Assembly (NCBI GenBank): GCA_035249175.1
Contig: DATFGT010000093.1
Span: 1-53,704, forward strand
Direction of reading: 5' to 3'
Length of the DNA stretch: 53,704 nt
DNA from: 66-474 sp035249175
Lineage (GTDB): Bacteria > Pseudomonadota > Gammaproteobacteria > Xanthomonadales > Rhodanobacteraceae
The translations under genes were made by a program, and so were the position numbers. Below, piece after piece: positions 1 to 8,349 of this stretch (the stretch's first letter is position 1; each line of letters begins with the position of its first letter). The notes below the pieces were generated by a model. It had not been told where the DNA came from and did not search any database. It saw only the letters and a program-made list of their open reading frames with translations.

Positions 1-1678
1 GCACCAGCACGGTGGCGACCGGGCCGCGACCCTTGTCGAGGCTGGACTCGATCACCACGCCCGAGGCGCGGCCATCCGGCACCGCCTGCAGCTCCATCAC
101 CTCGGCCTGCAGGCCGATCGCCTCCAGCAACGCATCGACGCCGTCGCCGGTCCTGGCCGAAACCGGCACGAACTGGGTGTCGCCGCCCCAGTCTTCCGGG
201 ATGACTTCGTGCTGGGCCAGGCCTTGGCGCACGTTGTCGGGATTGGCTTCCGGTTTGTCCATCTTGTTGACCGCGACGATCAGCGGCACCTTGGCCGCGC
301 GCGCGTGCTGGATGGCTTCCACCGTCTGCGGCATCACGCCGTCGTCGGCCGCGACCACCAGCACCACGATGTCGGTGGACTGGGCGCCGCGTGCACGCAT
401 GGACGTGAACGCCGCGTGGCCGGGCGTGTCGAGGAAGGTGACGACGCCTTTCGACGTTTCGACGTGGTAGGCGCCAATGTGCTGGGTAATACCGCCGGCT
501 TCGCCCGACGCGACTTTCGTGCGACGGATGTAGTCGAGCAGCGAAGTCTTGCCATGGTCGACGTGACCCATGATGGTGACCACGGGCGGACGCGGCGCCC
601 TCTCGCCTTCGGCGGCATCGGTGACGACGTGCGCGGCCAGTGCGGTTTCGGCGGTGTTCTCCGCCGCGTCGACCGGCTTGTGGCCAAGCTCTTCCACCAC
701 CAGCGCGGCGGTATCGTGATCGATGGCCTGGTTGATGGTCACCATGGTGCCCATCTTGAACAACGCCTTGACCACTTCCGAACCCTTCACCGCCATCTTC
801 TGCGCGAGGTCGGACACCACGATGGTTTGGCCGATCGGAATCTCGCGCATCACCGGGGCAACCGGCTTGGAGAACCCGTGTTGACCGGTGATTTCGGACA
901 AATCGACCTTGGGCCGCGCGCGCTTGCGCGTGGAACGGCGAGCGCGTTCCGCATCGGTGAGGTGCAACTCGCCGCCCGAGTAGCGCGCGGCGCCCTCGTC
1001 TTCTTCATCGCGCATGCGATGCGAGCCGCGCGAACGCTTGGCCTTGTGAGACACCGCCTCCTTGCTCTCGCGCGCCGGCTTGGGCGCTTCGTGTCGGCGC
1101 GTCGCCGTGGATGTCGTTTCCGCTGAACCCTCGGTTCCCCCCGCTGCTCGCGCGGCAGCCGCCTCGGCTTCGGCGCGCGCACGATCTTCCGCCACGCGTT
1201 TGCGTTCGGCTTCGGCGGCATCGAGCTTCTGCTGCTCTTCCTTGCGACGGCGATCCTGCTCGGCCAGTTCGGCCAGCTCGCGCTCGTGCTGTTCCTGCGA
1301 CTCCTTGAGTTTGCGCAACGCCTCTTCGCGCTCGCTGTCCACGATCTCATTGGTCGGCACCGTGGCACGCTTGACATAGGTGCGCCGGGCGCGCACTTCC
1401 ACGTTCACCGTCTTCGCGCTGGCGCCACGCCCGCCCGCAACGGTGATCTCGCTGACCTTGCGCCGCTTCAGCGTGATCTGCCTTGGCGTCGCGGCAGCGG
1501 TCCCCGTCTGCTTGCCGTGGTTGTGGCGCAGGAAATCAAGCAGCTTGGTTTTTTCGCGGTTGCTGATGACCTGGTCCGGGCCGTCGAATTGCATGCCGGC
1601 CTCGGCAAGCTGTACCAGCAGCTTGTCCTCAGGCGTACCGACCATGCTCGCGAGTTGCTTGATTGTTATGTCTGACAT
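1..1678 (-). CDS. infB: Translation initiation factor IF-2 (partial, 3' end outside window)
   Basis: GTPase that brings initiator fMet-tRNA to the 30S subunit and promotes 50S joining. The window holds the first 559 codons; the C-terminal part lies beyond base 1. Visible in order: an N-terminal IF2_N domain (about residues 1-52), a long charged Arg/Glu/Ala-rich linker, a second IF2_N-like domain (about 275-335), then the GTPase domain with P-loop GHVDHGKT at 371-378, switch Thr in GGITQHIG (395-402), DTPGH at 417-421 and NKMD at 471-474. The ATG at 1678 gives the typical start MSDITIKQLA. It lies 90 bp after the nusA stop on the same strand, the standard nusA-infB order. The identification is certain; only the C-terminus is unseen. 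Confidence 0.97.
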   Translation of the reverse strand, partial: MSDITIKQLASMVGTPEDKLLVQLAEAGMQFDGPDQVISNREKTKLLDFLRHNHGKQTGTAAATPRQITLKRRKVSEITVAGGRGASAKTVNVEVRARRTYVKRATVPTNEIVDSEREEALRKLKESQEQHERELAELAEQDRRRKEEQQKLDAAEAERKRVAEDRARAEAEAAAARAAGGTEGSAETTSTATRRHEAPKPARESKEAVSHKAKRSRGSHRMRDEEDEGAARYSGGELHLTDAERARRSTRKRARPKVDLSEITGQHGFSKPVAPVMREIPIGQTIVVSDLAQKMAVKGSEVVKALFKMGTMVTINQAIDHDTAALVVEELGHKPVDAAENTAETALAAHVVTDAAEGERAPRPPVVTIMGHVDHGKTSLLDYIRRTKVASGEAGGITQHIGAYHVETSKGVVTFLDTPGHAAFTSMRARGAQSTDIVVLVVAADDGVMPQTVEAIQHARAAKVPLIVAVNKMDKPEANPDNVRQGLAQHEVIPEDWGGDTQFVPVSARTGDGVDALLEAIGLQAEVMELQAVPDGRASGVVIESSLDKGRGPVATVLV

Positions 1679-1768
1679 CGTGTACCTCTCACGGGCCGCC
1701 TGCAGGATTTCCATGCAAGCTGCCCATTATCCGAGCCGCGCAAATGTTTCGCATTTGCCAGAAACTGT

Positions 1769-3277
1769 TCAACCTGCGTCCTGCTCCATGCGGGCGATCA
1801 TGGGCGCGCGCGCGGCCATGATCAGCGCGCCGGCACGTTCCTCGTCCATGCCTTCGATGTCGATCAGGTCGTCCACGGCCTGATCGGCCAGATCGTCCGG
1901 CGTAATGATCTCGCGCTCGGCCAGCGCGTAGGCGGTTTCCTCATCCATGCCTTCCAGGGCCAGCAGTTCGTCCGAAGGCTTGTGCTCGTCGAGGTCTTCC
2001 TCGACCGCCAGCGCCTCGGTCAGCAGTGCATCCTTGGCGCGCGAACGCAGTTCCTCGACGATGTCCTCGTCGAAACCTTCCACCGCCAGCAGCTCGCCGG
2101 TCGGCACGTAGGCGATTTCCTCGACGGAGGAGAAACCTTCCTGCACCAGGATGTTGGCGATTTCCTGGTCCACTTCGAGCTTTTCCATGAACAACTGCCG
2201 CGCGGCTTCCTGTTCGGACTCGCTCTTGGCGGCGACCTGGTCCTGGGTCATCACCTTCAGGTCCCAGCCGGTCAGCTTGCTGGCAAGCCGCACGTTCTGG
2301 CCACCACGACCGATCGCCTGCGAGAGCTTGTCCTCGGCCACCGCGATGTCCATCGAGTGCTTGTCTTCGTCCACGATGATCGACTGCACCTCGGCCGGCG
2401 CCATCGCGTTGATCACGAACTGCGCGGGCGCGTCGTTCCACAACACGATATCGATGCGCTCGCCATTCAGCTCGTTGGACACTGCCTGCACGCGCGAACC
2501 GCGCATGCCGATGCAGGCCCCGATCGGATCGGTGCGCTTGTCGTGCGCCTCCACCGCGATCTTGGCGCGATCCCCGGCGTCACGCGCACAGGCGCGGATC
2601 TCGACGATGCCCTGGCCGACTTCCGGCACTTCCAGCTTGAACAGCTCCATCATGAATTCCGGCGCGGTGCGCGACACGAACAACTGCGGACCGCGCGGCT
2701 CCGACCGCACCTCGAACAGGTAGCCGCGCACCCGGTCGCCCACGCGCACCGCTTCGCGCGGAATCGCCTTGTCGCGCGGGATGAACGCCTCGGCGTTGCC
2801 GCCGAGATCCAGATAGATGTTGCCGCGCTCGACGCGCTTGGCGACCCCATTGATCAATTCGCCCACGCGGTCCTTGTAGGCATCGACCACCTGCGCGCGC
2901 TCGGCCTCGCGAATCCGCTGCACGATCACCTGCTTGGCGGCCTGCGCGGTGATGCGCCCGAACTCGGGGTTCTCGATCTGCTGCTCGATGTGCTCGCCGA
3001 CTTGGGCACCCGGACGCTCGTCTTCCGCATCCATCAGGCGCAACTGCCAGTCGGGCGATTCCATTTCGCCGTCGTCCGCGATCACTTCCCAGCGGCGGAA
3101 GGTTTCGTAGTCGCCGGATTCCTGATCGATGGCGACGCGGATATCCGGCTCTTCCTCCGGATAGCGCTTCTTCGCGGCGGTCGCCAGTGCGGCTTCCAGC
3201 GCACCGAAAATCACGTCGCGCGGCACGGCTTTTTCGGCAGCCACGGTGTCCACGATCAACAACAAGTCGCGATTCAT
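1769..3277 (-). CDS. nusA: Transcription termination/antitermination protein NusA
   Basis: RNA-polymerase-binding factor that modulates pausing, termination and antitermination. The 502-residue product matches the family length. Domains: N-terminal polymerase-binding region (about 1-125), S1 RNA-binding domain (about 135-200), two KH domains (about 230-370; the second contains GRGGQNVRLAS), and two C-terminal helical acidic repeats (about 370-495) as in other proteobacterial NusA proteins with long C-termini. The start MNRDLLLIVD is typical, with a GGAG ribosome binding site about 10 nt upstream. It sits between rimP and infB in the conserved operon, but the rimP-nusA gap of 196 bp is unusually long (see the separate entry). 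Confidence 0.97.
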   Translation of the reverse strand: MNRDLLLIVDTVAAEKAVPRDVIFGALEAALATAAKKRYPEEEPDIRVAIDQESGDYETFRRWEVIADDGEMESPDWQLRLMDAEDERPGAQVGEHIEQQIENPEFGRITAQAAKQVIVQRIREAERAQVVDAYKDRVGELINGVAKRVERGNIYLDLGGNAEAFIPRDKAIPREAVRVGDRVRGYLFEVRSEPRGPQLFVSRTAPEFMMELFKLEVPEVGQGIVEIRACARDAGDRAKIAVEAHDKRTDPIGACIGMRGSRVQAVSNELNGERIDIVLWNDAPAQFVINAMAPAEVQSIIVDEDKHSMDIAVAEDKLSQAIGRGGQNVRLASKLTGWDLKVMTQDQVAAKSESEQEAARQLFMEKLEVDQEIANILVQEGFSSVEEIAYVPTGELLAVEGFDEDIVEELRSRAKDALLTEALAVEEDLDEHKPSDELLALEGMDEETAYALAEREIITPDDLADQAVDDLIDIEGMDEERAGALIMAARAPMIARMEQDAG

Positions 3278-3363
3278 TTGATGTCTCCAAAAGACTCGCC
3301 GCTTCGTTGGCGAATCTCAATAACCTGCCGGTTCACGGCATCTCCAAATTCGTGAATGAGCAT
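3274..3363 (-). CDS. Possible 29-codon leader ORF overlapping the nusA start
   Basis: An ATG-started frame of 29 codons, beginning MLIHEFGDAV, fills the end of the rimP-nusA gap. Its TGA stop overlaps the nusA start codon in an ATGA arrangement, which would allow translational coupling. A weak AGGTGAG lies about 10 nt upstream of its ATG. Against it: its codons are much less GC-rich at third positions than those of the neighbours, and I recognise no family. The same frame can be extended upstream to a GTG touching the rimP stop codon. It may be only a chance frame in a nusA leader. Confidence 0.2.
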   Translation of the reverse strand: MLIHEFGDAVNRQVIEIRQRSGESFGDIK

Positions 3364-3473
3364 TTTCACTTCGCTCACCTCTGTCACCATTCCACAATCT
3401 CCGGCCCAGGCTTCGCTTCGCTCGACCTGGGTCTGCCCCCTTGACTCACAGGGACGGGAACAACTCCGTGCCA
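3278..3473 (-). promoter_or_regulatory. rimP-nusA intergenic leader with two hairpins
   Basis: This 196-bp gap interrupts an operon whose genes are usually nearly contiguous. It contains a TGCCG/CGGCA stem with 5-nt loop at 3326-3340 and a larger CCCAGG/CCTGGG stem enclosing a GCTTCG-rich loop at 3405-3431. Neither hairpin is followed by a T-tract on the minus strand, so they are not simple intrinsic terminators. The region may be a regulatory leader for nusA or a decayed repeat element. No promoter is convincing. Confidence 0.3.
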
Positions 3474-4013
3474 CTACTTGCGCGCCTTGCCCGATTTGGT
3501 CGCGCCCTTGCCCGGCCTGGGCTTGGGCACATAACCCAGCGCCTCCCAGTCCGGCATCAGGTGCGCGCTTTCGATTTCATCCTCGCCAATGTCGATGCGC
3601 TTTCCGTCCACGTCCATGCCGATCTGTTCGCCATCCACCACCGCGATCTTTCCGCGCATCCGCCGGCGACCCTCGCGCGGCAACTTCAATGTCACCTTGG
3701 CCTCCGAGCCCGTGAAGCGCGCGAATTGTTCGGCGTTGAACAGCGGTCGCTCGATGCCCGGCGAGGAAACTTCCAGCACGTAATGCCCGGGGATCGGATC
3801 GTCCACGTCCAGCAGCGCGGAAATCTCGCGGCTGGCCGCCTCGCAATCATCCACGCTCACCGCGTTGGCGGCGTCGCCTTCGTGCTGCAGCGAATCGATG
3901 TACACGCGCAGCAGACCGCCGCCGTGGCCGGCGTTCCATTCCACGCCGAGGCATTCCAGGCCCAGTTCCGCAAGGGCCGGCGCCACCCGCGCCGCGATTG
4001 CTTCGGTCTCCAT
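3474..4013 (-). CDS. rimP: Ribosome maturation factor RimP
   Basis: Binds free 30S subunits and is needed for 16S rRNA processing and 30S assembly. The product is 179 residues from the ATG at 4013 (start METEAIAARV). It shows the RimP N-terminal domain (AELGLECLGVEW, then the VYID strand and a DCEAASREIS region) and the motif YVLEVSSPGIERPL typical of the family, followed by a short SH3-like C-terminal domain and a basic tail. An in-frame ATG at 4058 exists, but it lies inside the terminator hairpin and would add an atypical N-terminus, so 4013 is preferred. It sits downstream of metY and upstream of nusA. Confidence 0.95.
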   Translation of the reverse strand: METEAIAARVAPALAELGLECLGVEWNAGHGGGLLRVYIDSLQHEGDAANAVSVDDCEAASREISALLDVDDPIPGHYVLEVSSPGIERPLFNAEQFARFTGSEAKVTLKLPREGRRRMRGKIAVVDGEQIGMDVDGKRIDIGEDEIESAHLMPDWEALGYVPKPRPGKGATKSGKARK

Positions 4014-4031
4014 GTCGGCTCGCAAAATCCG

Positions 4032-4059
4032 AAAACAAAAAATGGGCACGAGGCCCATT
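4032..4059 (-). terminator. Intrinsic terminator/attenuator between metY and rimP
   Basis: On the minus strand a perfect 7-bp stem AATGGGC/GCCCATT with a 5-nt loop (4041-4059) is followed directly by the T-tract TTTTTGTTTT (4032-4041). It ends only about 19 nt before the rimP ATG. It probably terminates most metY transcripts and lets a fraction read into rimP-nusA-infB. The E. coli metY-rimP region is likewise known to contain terminators. Confidence 0.75.
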
Positions 4060-4096
4060 CCTTAAGTTCGCCGGTTTTGGTCCTGAACCCGGCGTC

Positions 4097-4162
4097 CCGC
4101 ATCCATGCGGTATACCACCTGCGCATCATCCGTGACAACACGACGAAAGGATCCATCCCTTC
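4097..4162 (-). promoter_or_regulatory. metY-rimP leader with two ATGGA-loop hairpins
   Basis: Between the tRNA 3' end and the terminator the transcript (minus strand) can form CCGCA-TGGA-TGCGG (4097-4110) and GAAGGGA-TGGA-TCCTTTC (4145-4162, one G-U pair). Both present ATGGA at the loop, and an unpaired-looking ACGGA lies between them. A(N)GGA in hairpin loops is the known CsrA/RsmA target pattern, so this may be a post-transcriptional control leader. Short stems are common in GC-rich DNA, so this is suggestive only. Confidence 0.3.
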
Positions 4163-4169
4163 GCCAAAC

Positions 4170-4246
4170 TGGTAGCGGGGGCAGGATTTGAACCTGCGAC
4201 CTTCGGGTTATGAGCCCGACGAGCTGCCAGACTGCTCCACCCCGCA
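4170..4246 (-). tRNA. metY: Initiator tRNA-fMet (CAT)
   Basis: A 77-nt tRNA with encoded CCA. The anticodon loop CTCATAA gives CAT. It has the initiator hallmarks: three consecutive G-C pairs at the foot of the anticodon stem (GGG/CCC) and no Watson-Crick pair at position 1:72 (here T1 and T72). Most of the molecule matches the E. coli initiator tRNA. Its place just upstream of rimP-nusA-infB corresponds to E. coli metY. Confidence 0.97.
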
Positions 4247-4259
4247 ACAGGGAACGCCC

Positions 4260-4288
4260 AGTATAAGGGTCGAGCACTAAACACGCAA
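4260..4288 (-). promoter_or_regulatory. Promoter of metY (sigma-70 type)
   Basis: On the minus strand a -35 TTGCGT (4283-4288), a 17-bp spacer and a -10 TATACT (4260-4265) lie 13 bp upstream of the first tRNA base, giving a very short 5' leader as expected for a tRNA operon. An ACTTG/CAAGT inverted repeat lies just upstream of the -35. This is probably the main promoter for metY and, by read-through, for rimP-nusA-infB. Confidence 0.65.
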
Positions 4289-4429
4289 CGTACTTGCGTC
4301 AAGTGCTTGTATGTTGCGAATTTCCGCCGAGGCGCGCCCAGCACGCAAATGCTCGATTCCGGAACGGCTGCTCGGGCCAGCGCCATTCTACCTTGCCATC
4401 CACCCGACCACGGTGACCGCGCACGCCCC

Positions 4430-5419
4430 TCAGTCGACCACCCGGTTTGCCGCATCACCGCGGCTCTTGACCAGGCTTGCAACGGTCGTCGCCGCAAGGA
4501 TGCCGACGATGATGAGCAGCGACAGCCACGTCGGGATCGCGGGCACCAGGTGGATCGGGTTGCCGCCGTTGATGAATGCCAGGCTGTTTGTATGCATCGC
4601 CTCGATCACCAACTTCACGCCGATGAATCCGAGTACCAGCGCCAACCCGAAACTCAGGTACACCAGCTTCTTCAGCAAGCCACCGATCAAAAAGTAGAGC
4701 TCGACCAGTCCCAGGAGTGCGAAGGCGTTCGTGGCAAAAACGATGTAGGGCACATTGGTAAGGCCGTAGATGGCCGGAATCGAATCCAGCGCAAACAGGA
4801 TGTCGGTCACCCCGATCGCGATCATGACCATCATCATCGGGGTGATATGGTGCTTGCCATTGACGAGCGTGAACACTTTCGCGCCGTCGTACTGATCCGT
4901 GACCGGCAGCAGACGCTTGGCGAGGCGGACGCTGAAGTTGGGCTCGTATGTCTCGTCCTCTTCGTGCTTCTCGAAGGCGAGTTTTATGCCGGTGACGATC
5001 AGGAACAGGCCAAACAGATAGAAGACCCAACTGAAATGGGCAATGGCGGCAGCGCCGACCAGGATGAATATCGTCCGGAGGACGAGCGCGATGACGATGC
5101 CGACCAGCAGCACCTTCTGCTGGTATGCGCGGGGCACGTCGAAGCTCGACATGATGATCACGAATACGAACAGGTTATCGATCGACAGGCTGTATTCGGT
5201 GATGTACCCCGCGAAGAATTCAATACCGTGGCCGGGGCCCCAGACCAGCGTCAGGCCGGCGCCGAACAGGATCGACAACGAAACGAAGAAAGCAGTCCAC
5301 GCGCCGGCTTCTTTCATCGACGGCTCGTGCGCTTTGCGGATGTGGGCAAAGAAGCTCAGCGCCAGCAGCGCAACGACGCCGATCACCGTGGCCAGCCAGA
5401 TCCAAAGTGGTACTTGCAT
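4430..5419 (-). CDS. TerC/Alx family integral membrane protein
   Basis: A 329-residue protein with about nine predicted membrane helices, of the TerC family that includes E. coli Alx (implicated in manganese export) and tellurium-resistance TerC. The family acidic motifs in membrane segments are visible: ITEYSLSIDNLFVFVII (about residues 73-89) and VTDILFALDSIPAIYG (about 205-220), whose Asp/Glu residues are proposed to bind metal. A charged cytoplasmic loop (KHEEDETYEPN) separates the two halves. The start MQVPLWIWLA has a GAGGG ribosome binding site. Metal efflux or metal insertion into exported proteins is inferred from the family; the actual substrate is unknown. It lies on the same strand as the DOPA-dioxygenase-like gene but 192 bp away, so it is probably transcribed separately. 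Confidence 0.9.
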   Translation of the reverse strand: MQVPLWIWLATVIGVVALLALSFFAHIRKAHEPSMKEAGAWTAFFVSLSILFGAGLTLVWGPGHGIEFFAGYITEYSLSIDNLFVFVIIMSSFDVPRAYQQKVLLVGIVIALVLRTIFILVGAAAIAHFSWVFYLFGLFLIVTGIKLAFEKHEEDETYEPNFSVRLAKRLLPVTDQYDGAKVFTLVNGKHHITPMMMVMIAIGVTDILFALDSIPAIYGLTNVPYIVFATNAFALLGLVELYFLIGGLLKKLVYLSFGLALVLGFIGVKLVIEAMHTNSLAFINGGNPIHLVPAIPTWLSLLIIVGILAATTVASLVKSRGDAANRVVD

Positions 5420-5448
5420 TCACGGACCCTCTTCGGCTGCCTTGAGAA

Positions 5449-5464
5449 CGGGTCACTCGACCCG
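5449..5464 (-). promoter_or_regulatory. Stem-loop in the terC leader
   Basis: A perfect 6-bp stem CGGGTC/GACCCG with loop GAGT lies about 30 nt upstream of the TerC-family start codon. It has no T-tract. The rest of the 192-bp gap (5420-5611) shows no recognisable yybP-ykoY manganese riboswitch, which often precedes genes of this family, and no convincing promoter. Confidence 0.25.
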
Positions 5465-5611
5465 CCACCCTTGCGGCTGTGCTCCAGACACAGGGGCCAC
5501 TGGAGACGGGAACCCAAGCGCAGCATCGCATACCCGAAGCGGGGCCGCTCGGAGCTGGCGCACGCCGCGCACGCCATGGGACGGGCGGATCACTGGACGG
5601 TGGGTTGCGCT

Positions 5612-6391
5612 TCAGCCCAGCCGGATCGACAGCATGGAGATCGATCCGCCATCCATGCCCTCGGCTGGAAAGCTCACCGCGTCGCCTTCATCGCTGGCGC
5701 CGAGCACGTACAGCAGGGGCAGGTAATGCTCGGGCGTGGGAATCGATAGTTCAGCATCCGGTCCGAGCGACGGGTAGTCCACCAGTGTGCGGTGGTCGCC
5801 TTGCAGCACCCGATCGCGCACCAGTACTTCGAAACGCGCAGCCCAATCGAATGGCTGCACCGGGCGACGGCCCCAGGCGTAGGTATGCAGGTTGTGCACG
5901 ACGTTGCCGCTGCCGATCAACAGGACACCTTCGTCGCGCAGCGGTGCCAGGCGTTCCCCCAATTCGTAGTGGAAAGCCGGCGCCCGGGTTTCATCAATGC
6001 TCAGTTGCACCACCGGCACGTCGGCCCCGGGAAAGACGTGGCGAAGCACGGACCACGTACCATGATCCAGTCCCCACGCAAGATCGGCGCGGATCGGCAC
6101 GGGATTCAGCAACGCCTGCAAGCGTTGGACCAGCTCGGGATCGCCGGGCGCGGGATATTGCACCGCGAACAGCTCGCGCGGGAAGCCGCCGAAATCATGG
6201 ATCGTGCGCGGCCGAGCCATCGCGGTGACCGCGCTTCCCGGCAAATACCAATGCGCGGAAATCGACAGCACCACGCGCGGCTTTGGCAAACGCCTTCCCA
6301 ATGCAGCCCAGGCGCGCGACCAGTCCGAATCCTGCACGGCATTCATCGGGTTGCCATGTCCGAAGAAGATGGTCGGCATGCGATCAGTCAT
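5612..6391 (-). CDS. Extradiol ring-cleavage dioxygenase, DODA/YgiD type
   Basis: Homologue of the zinc/iron LigB-like 4,5-DOPA dioxygenase family (plant betalain DODA, E. coli YgiD). The product is 259 residues from the ATG at 6391 (MTDRMPTIFF). Expected metal-ligand positions are visible: His12 in GHGNP, His47 in SAHWY, His167 in GSGNVVHN, with His221 in PEHYLPLLYV near the C-terminus; LDHGTWSVLRH (109-118) is a further family motif. The in vivo substrate is unknown, since bacterial members act on various catechols. The start lies 2 nt after the TAA of the upstream TRIC gene, so the two are co-transcribed. Longer in-frame upstream starts would run through the TRIC gene and are rejected. Confidence 0.88.
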   Translation of the reverse strand: MTDRMPTIFFGHGNPMNAVQDSDWSRAWAALGRRLPKPRVVLSISAHWYLPGSAVTAMARPRTIHDFGGFPRELFAVQYPAPGDPELVQRLQALLNPVPIRADLAWGLDHGTWSVLRHVFPGADVPVVQLSIDETRAPAFHYELGERLAPLRDEGVLLIGSGNVVHNLHTYAWGRRPVQPFDWAARFEVLVRDRVLQGDHRTLVDYPSLGPDAELSIPTPEHYLPLLYVLGASDEGDAVSFPAEGMDGGSISMLSIRLG

Positions 6392-6393
6392 GT

Positions 6394-7014
6394 TTAGCCT
6401 CCGGATCCTTGGGCGTGGGGAAGGTGCCAACCATGGCGGATCGCCATGTAACGCAACGCGAAACAGGCCAGTCCACCGACGATCGCGGTAGGCACCGCGT
6501 GGATGCCGAGCACATGGCCGCCGACCACGATCGCCGCGCCGACCAGCGCGGCCAAGGCGTACAGGTCGGAACGCAGTACGGTCGGAATCTGCATCACCAG
6601 CACGTCGCGCAACATGCCGCCGCCGATGCCGGTCAGCATGCCAAGCAACGCCGCCATCACCGGGTTGAGTCCGTACAGCAGCGCCTTTTCCGCACCCGCC
6701 ACCGCGAAGAACGCCAAGCCCACAGCATCGAACCACAGCACTGTATCGTTGTGCCGCGTCACTACCCGATCCCAGAAGAACACGATCAAGCCGGCGAGGA
6801 GGGAAACGCCGAGGTAGCTCAAGTGGGCGATCGCTGCCGGCGGTGTTGCACCGATCAGCAGGTCACGGGTGATGCCACCGATGTTGCCGGCCGAGAACGC
6901 CAGCACCATCACGCCGAAGATGTCCAGGCGATATTTGACCGCGGCCACCGCGCCGCTGATCGCGAACACGAAGGTGCCGCCGAGATCCAGCACTGTCAGC
7001 AGGATGTGGGTCAT
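6394..7014 (-). CDS. TRIC-type trimeric cation channel family protein (UPF0126, YadS-like)
   Basis: A 206-residue membrane protein with about six to seven helices built of two repeated UPF0126 modules. The glycine-rich hallmarks GNIGGITRDLL (about 43-53) and GIGGGMLRDVL (about 128-138) mark the two repeats. Prokaryotic members form trimeric K+/Na+-permeable channels related to animal TRIC channels; the physiological role in bacteria is uncertain. It begins 69 bp after the amidohydrolase stop and runs directly into the dioxygenase gene. A TATAGT box lies upstream, but no matching -35 is convincing. Confidence 0.9.
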   Translation of the reverse strand: MTHILLTVLDLGGTFVFAISGAVAAVKYRLDIFGVMVLAFSAGNIGGITRDLLIGATPPAAIAHLSYLGVSLLAGLIVFFWDRVVTRHNDTVLWFDAVGLAFFAVAGAEKALLYGLNPVMAALLGMLTGIGGGMLRDVLVMQIPTVLRSDLYALAALVGAAIVVGGHVLGIHAVPTAIVGGLACFALRYMAIRHGWHLPHAQGSGG

Positions 7015-7083
7015 GGACGGGCGCCCTGTGCAGACAACGGTGGACTATACGCCCACACATGGGGTCGCCCGTCGCGGATTTGG

Positions 7084-8349
7084 TCAAGCCGCCAGCCACG
7101 CCCTCGAGGCCACGACCAGCGCCTCCACGCCCGTTTCCAGCGTTGGATGGATCACGGGCAGGAACCGCGGATTGTGGTTGGTCGGAATTTCGTTGATGCG
7201 GTTCGTGGCCTTTGCCTTTGCGTAAATGTCGGGATCAGTGCCGCCCACGAACCAGAACACCGAAGGCACGCCCCATTCGGCGCCGAACGACCCGAAGTCC
7301 TCGCTCGCCGACGCCGGCCCTGTTTCGTGGACGCGTTCCGGAGAGAAGTGCCGGCGGAACGCCTCCACCACGCGCTTGCTCGCCCCGGCATCGTTGACGG
7401 CGAGCGGGTAACGGTCCAGCGGCGTGATTTCCGGCGGTTTGGGCGCGCCCGACGCCGCCGCCTCGGCATTGACGATGCGCTCGATCGCCGCAAGCACGCG
7501 CTTGCGCACCCCCTCGTCGAACGTGCGCACGTTGAGCTTGATGATCGCCTCGTCCGGAATCACGTTCTCCTTGGTGCCGGCCTGCAGTGCGCCGACCGTG
7601 ACCACCGCGGACTCGGCAGCCGCCACTTCGCGCGAGACGATCGTCTGCAGCCGCATCACGACCGCGGCCGCCATCACCACCGGATCGATGCTGGCTTGCG
7701 GCATCGATCCGTGCGCGCCGCGCCCGAACAGGCGGATCTGCAGGCTGTCGGCGGCCGAGGTGATGGCGCCGGTACGTCCACCCAGCACGCCGGCCGGTCC
7801 GACCATCACGTGCTGGCCGAGAATGACGTCTGGTTTTGGAAATCGCTTGAACAGCCCGTCATCGATCATCGCCTGCGCACCTGCCGCGGTTTCTTCGGCA
7901 GGCTGGAACACCGCCATCAATGTTCCATGCCAAGCATCGCGCGCGCTCGTCATCAAGGCCGCGGCGCCGGCGAGCCAGGTGACGTGCATGTCGTGGCCGC
8001 ATGCGTGCATCACCGGCGTCGTCTTTCCGTCCGGGTCGGTCGCCTTGACCTTGCTCGCATAAGGCACGCCGGTCGCCTCTTCCACCGGCAGCGCGTCCAT
8101 GTCCGCGCGCAGCATCACGGTCGGTCCATCACCATTGCGCAGCAGGCCGACGACGCCGGTGTTGCCGACGCCAGTCGTCACGTCGTATCCGGCGGCACGC
8201 AACCGGTCTGCAGCCAGAGCTGCCGTGCGTGTTTCCCGCATGGACAGCTCGGGATGCGAGTGAACGTCCTTGTACAGCGCCTCGAGTTCTGGAATGAGGC
8301 CGCCAAGATGTTCCAGAACTGGGCCTTGGGCAATCGACGCGGTTTTCAT
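7084..8349 (-). CDS. M20D family amidohydrolase (hippurate/N-acyl-amino-acid hydrolase type)
   Basis: A 421-residue metallo-amidohydrolase likely to cleave an N-acyl or peptide-like amide. The M20D hallmarks are present: LRADMDALP (about 80-88) and MHACGHDMH (114-122), with Cys117, His119 and His122 at metal-binding positions, followed by FQPAEE and the lid-domain motif GRGAHGSMPQ. Near the C-terminus SASEDFGSF supplies a further typical metal-site region. The start at 8349 is chosen because GGAGGGAGG lies 5-13 nt upstream; a longer frame to 8442 lacks one. No signal peptide is evident, so it is probably cytoplasmic. The substrate cannot be told from sequence. It is a single gene 207 bp beyond nuoN on the same strand. 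Confidence 0.9.
   Translation of the reverse strand: MKTASIAQGPVLEHLGGLIPELEALYKDVHSHPELSMRETRTAALAADRLRAAGYDVTTGVGNTGVVGLLRNGDGPTVMLRADMDALPVEEATGVPYASKVKATDPDGKTTPVMHACGHDMHVTWLAGAAALMTSARDAWHGTLMAVFQPAEETAAGAQAMIDDGLFKRFPKPDVILGQHVMVGPAGVLGGRTGAITSAADSLQIRLFGRGAHGSMPQASIDPVVMAAAVVMRLQTIVSREVAAAESAVVTVGALQAGTKENVIPDEAIIKLNVRTFDEGVRKRVLAAIERIVNAEAAASGAPKPPEITPLDRYPLAVNDAGASKRVVEAFRRHFSPERVHETGPASASEDFGSFGAEWGVPSVFWFVGGTDPDIYAKAKATNRINEIPTNHNPRFLPVIHPTLETGVEALVVASRAWLAA

Noticed and set aside
5420..5611. Possible yybP-ykoY manganese riboswitch upstream of the TerC/Alx-family gene
   Set aside because: Expected conserved segments of that riboswitch are not visible on the minus strand; only a single 6-bp hairpin is present.
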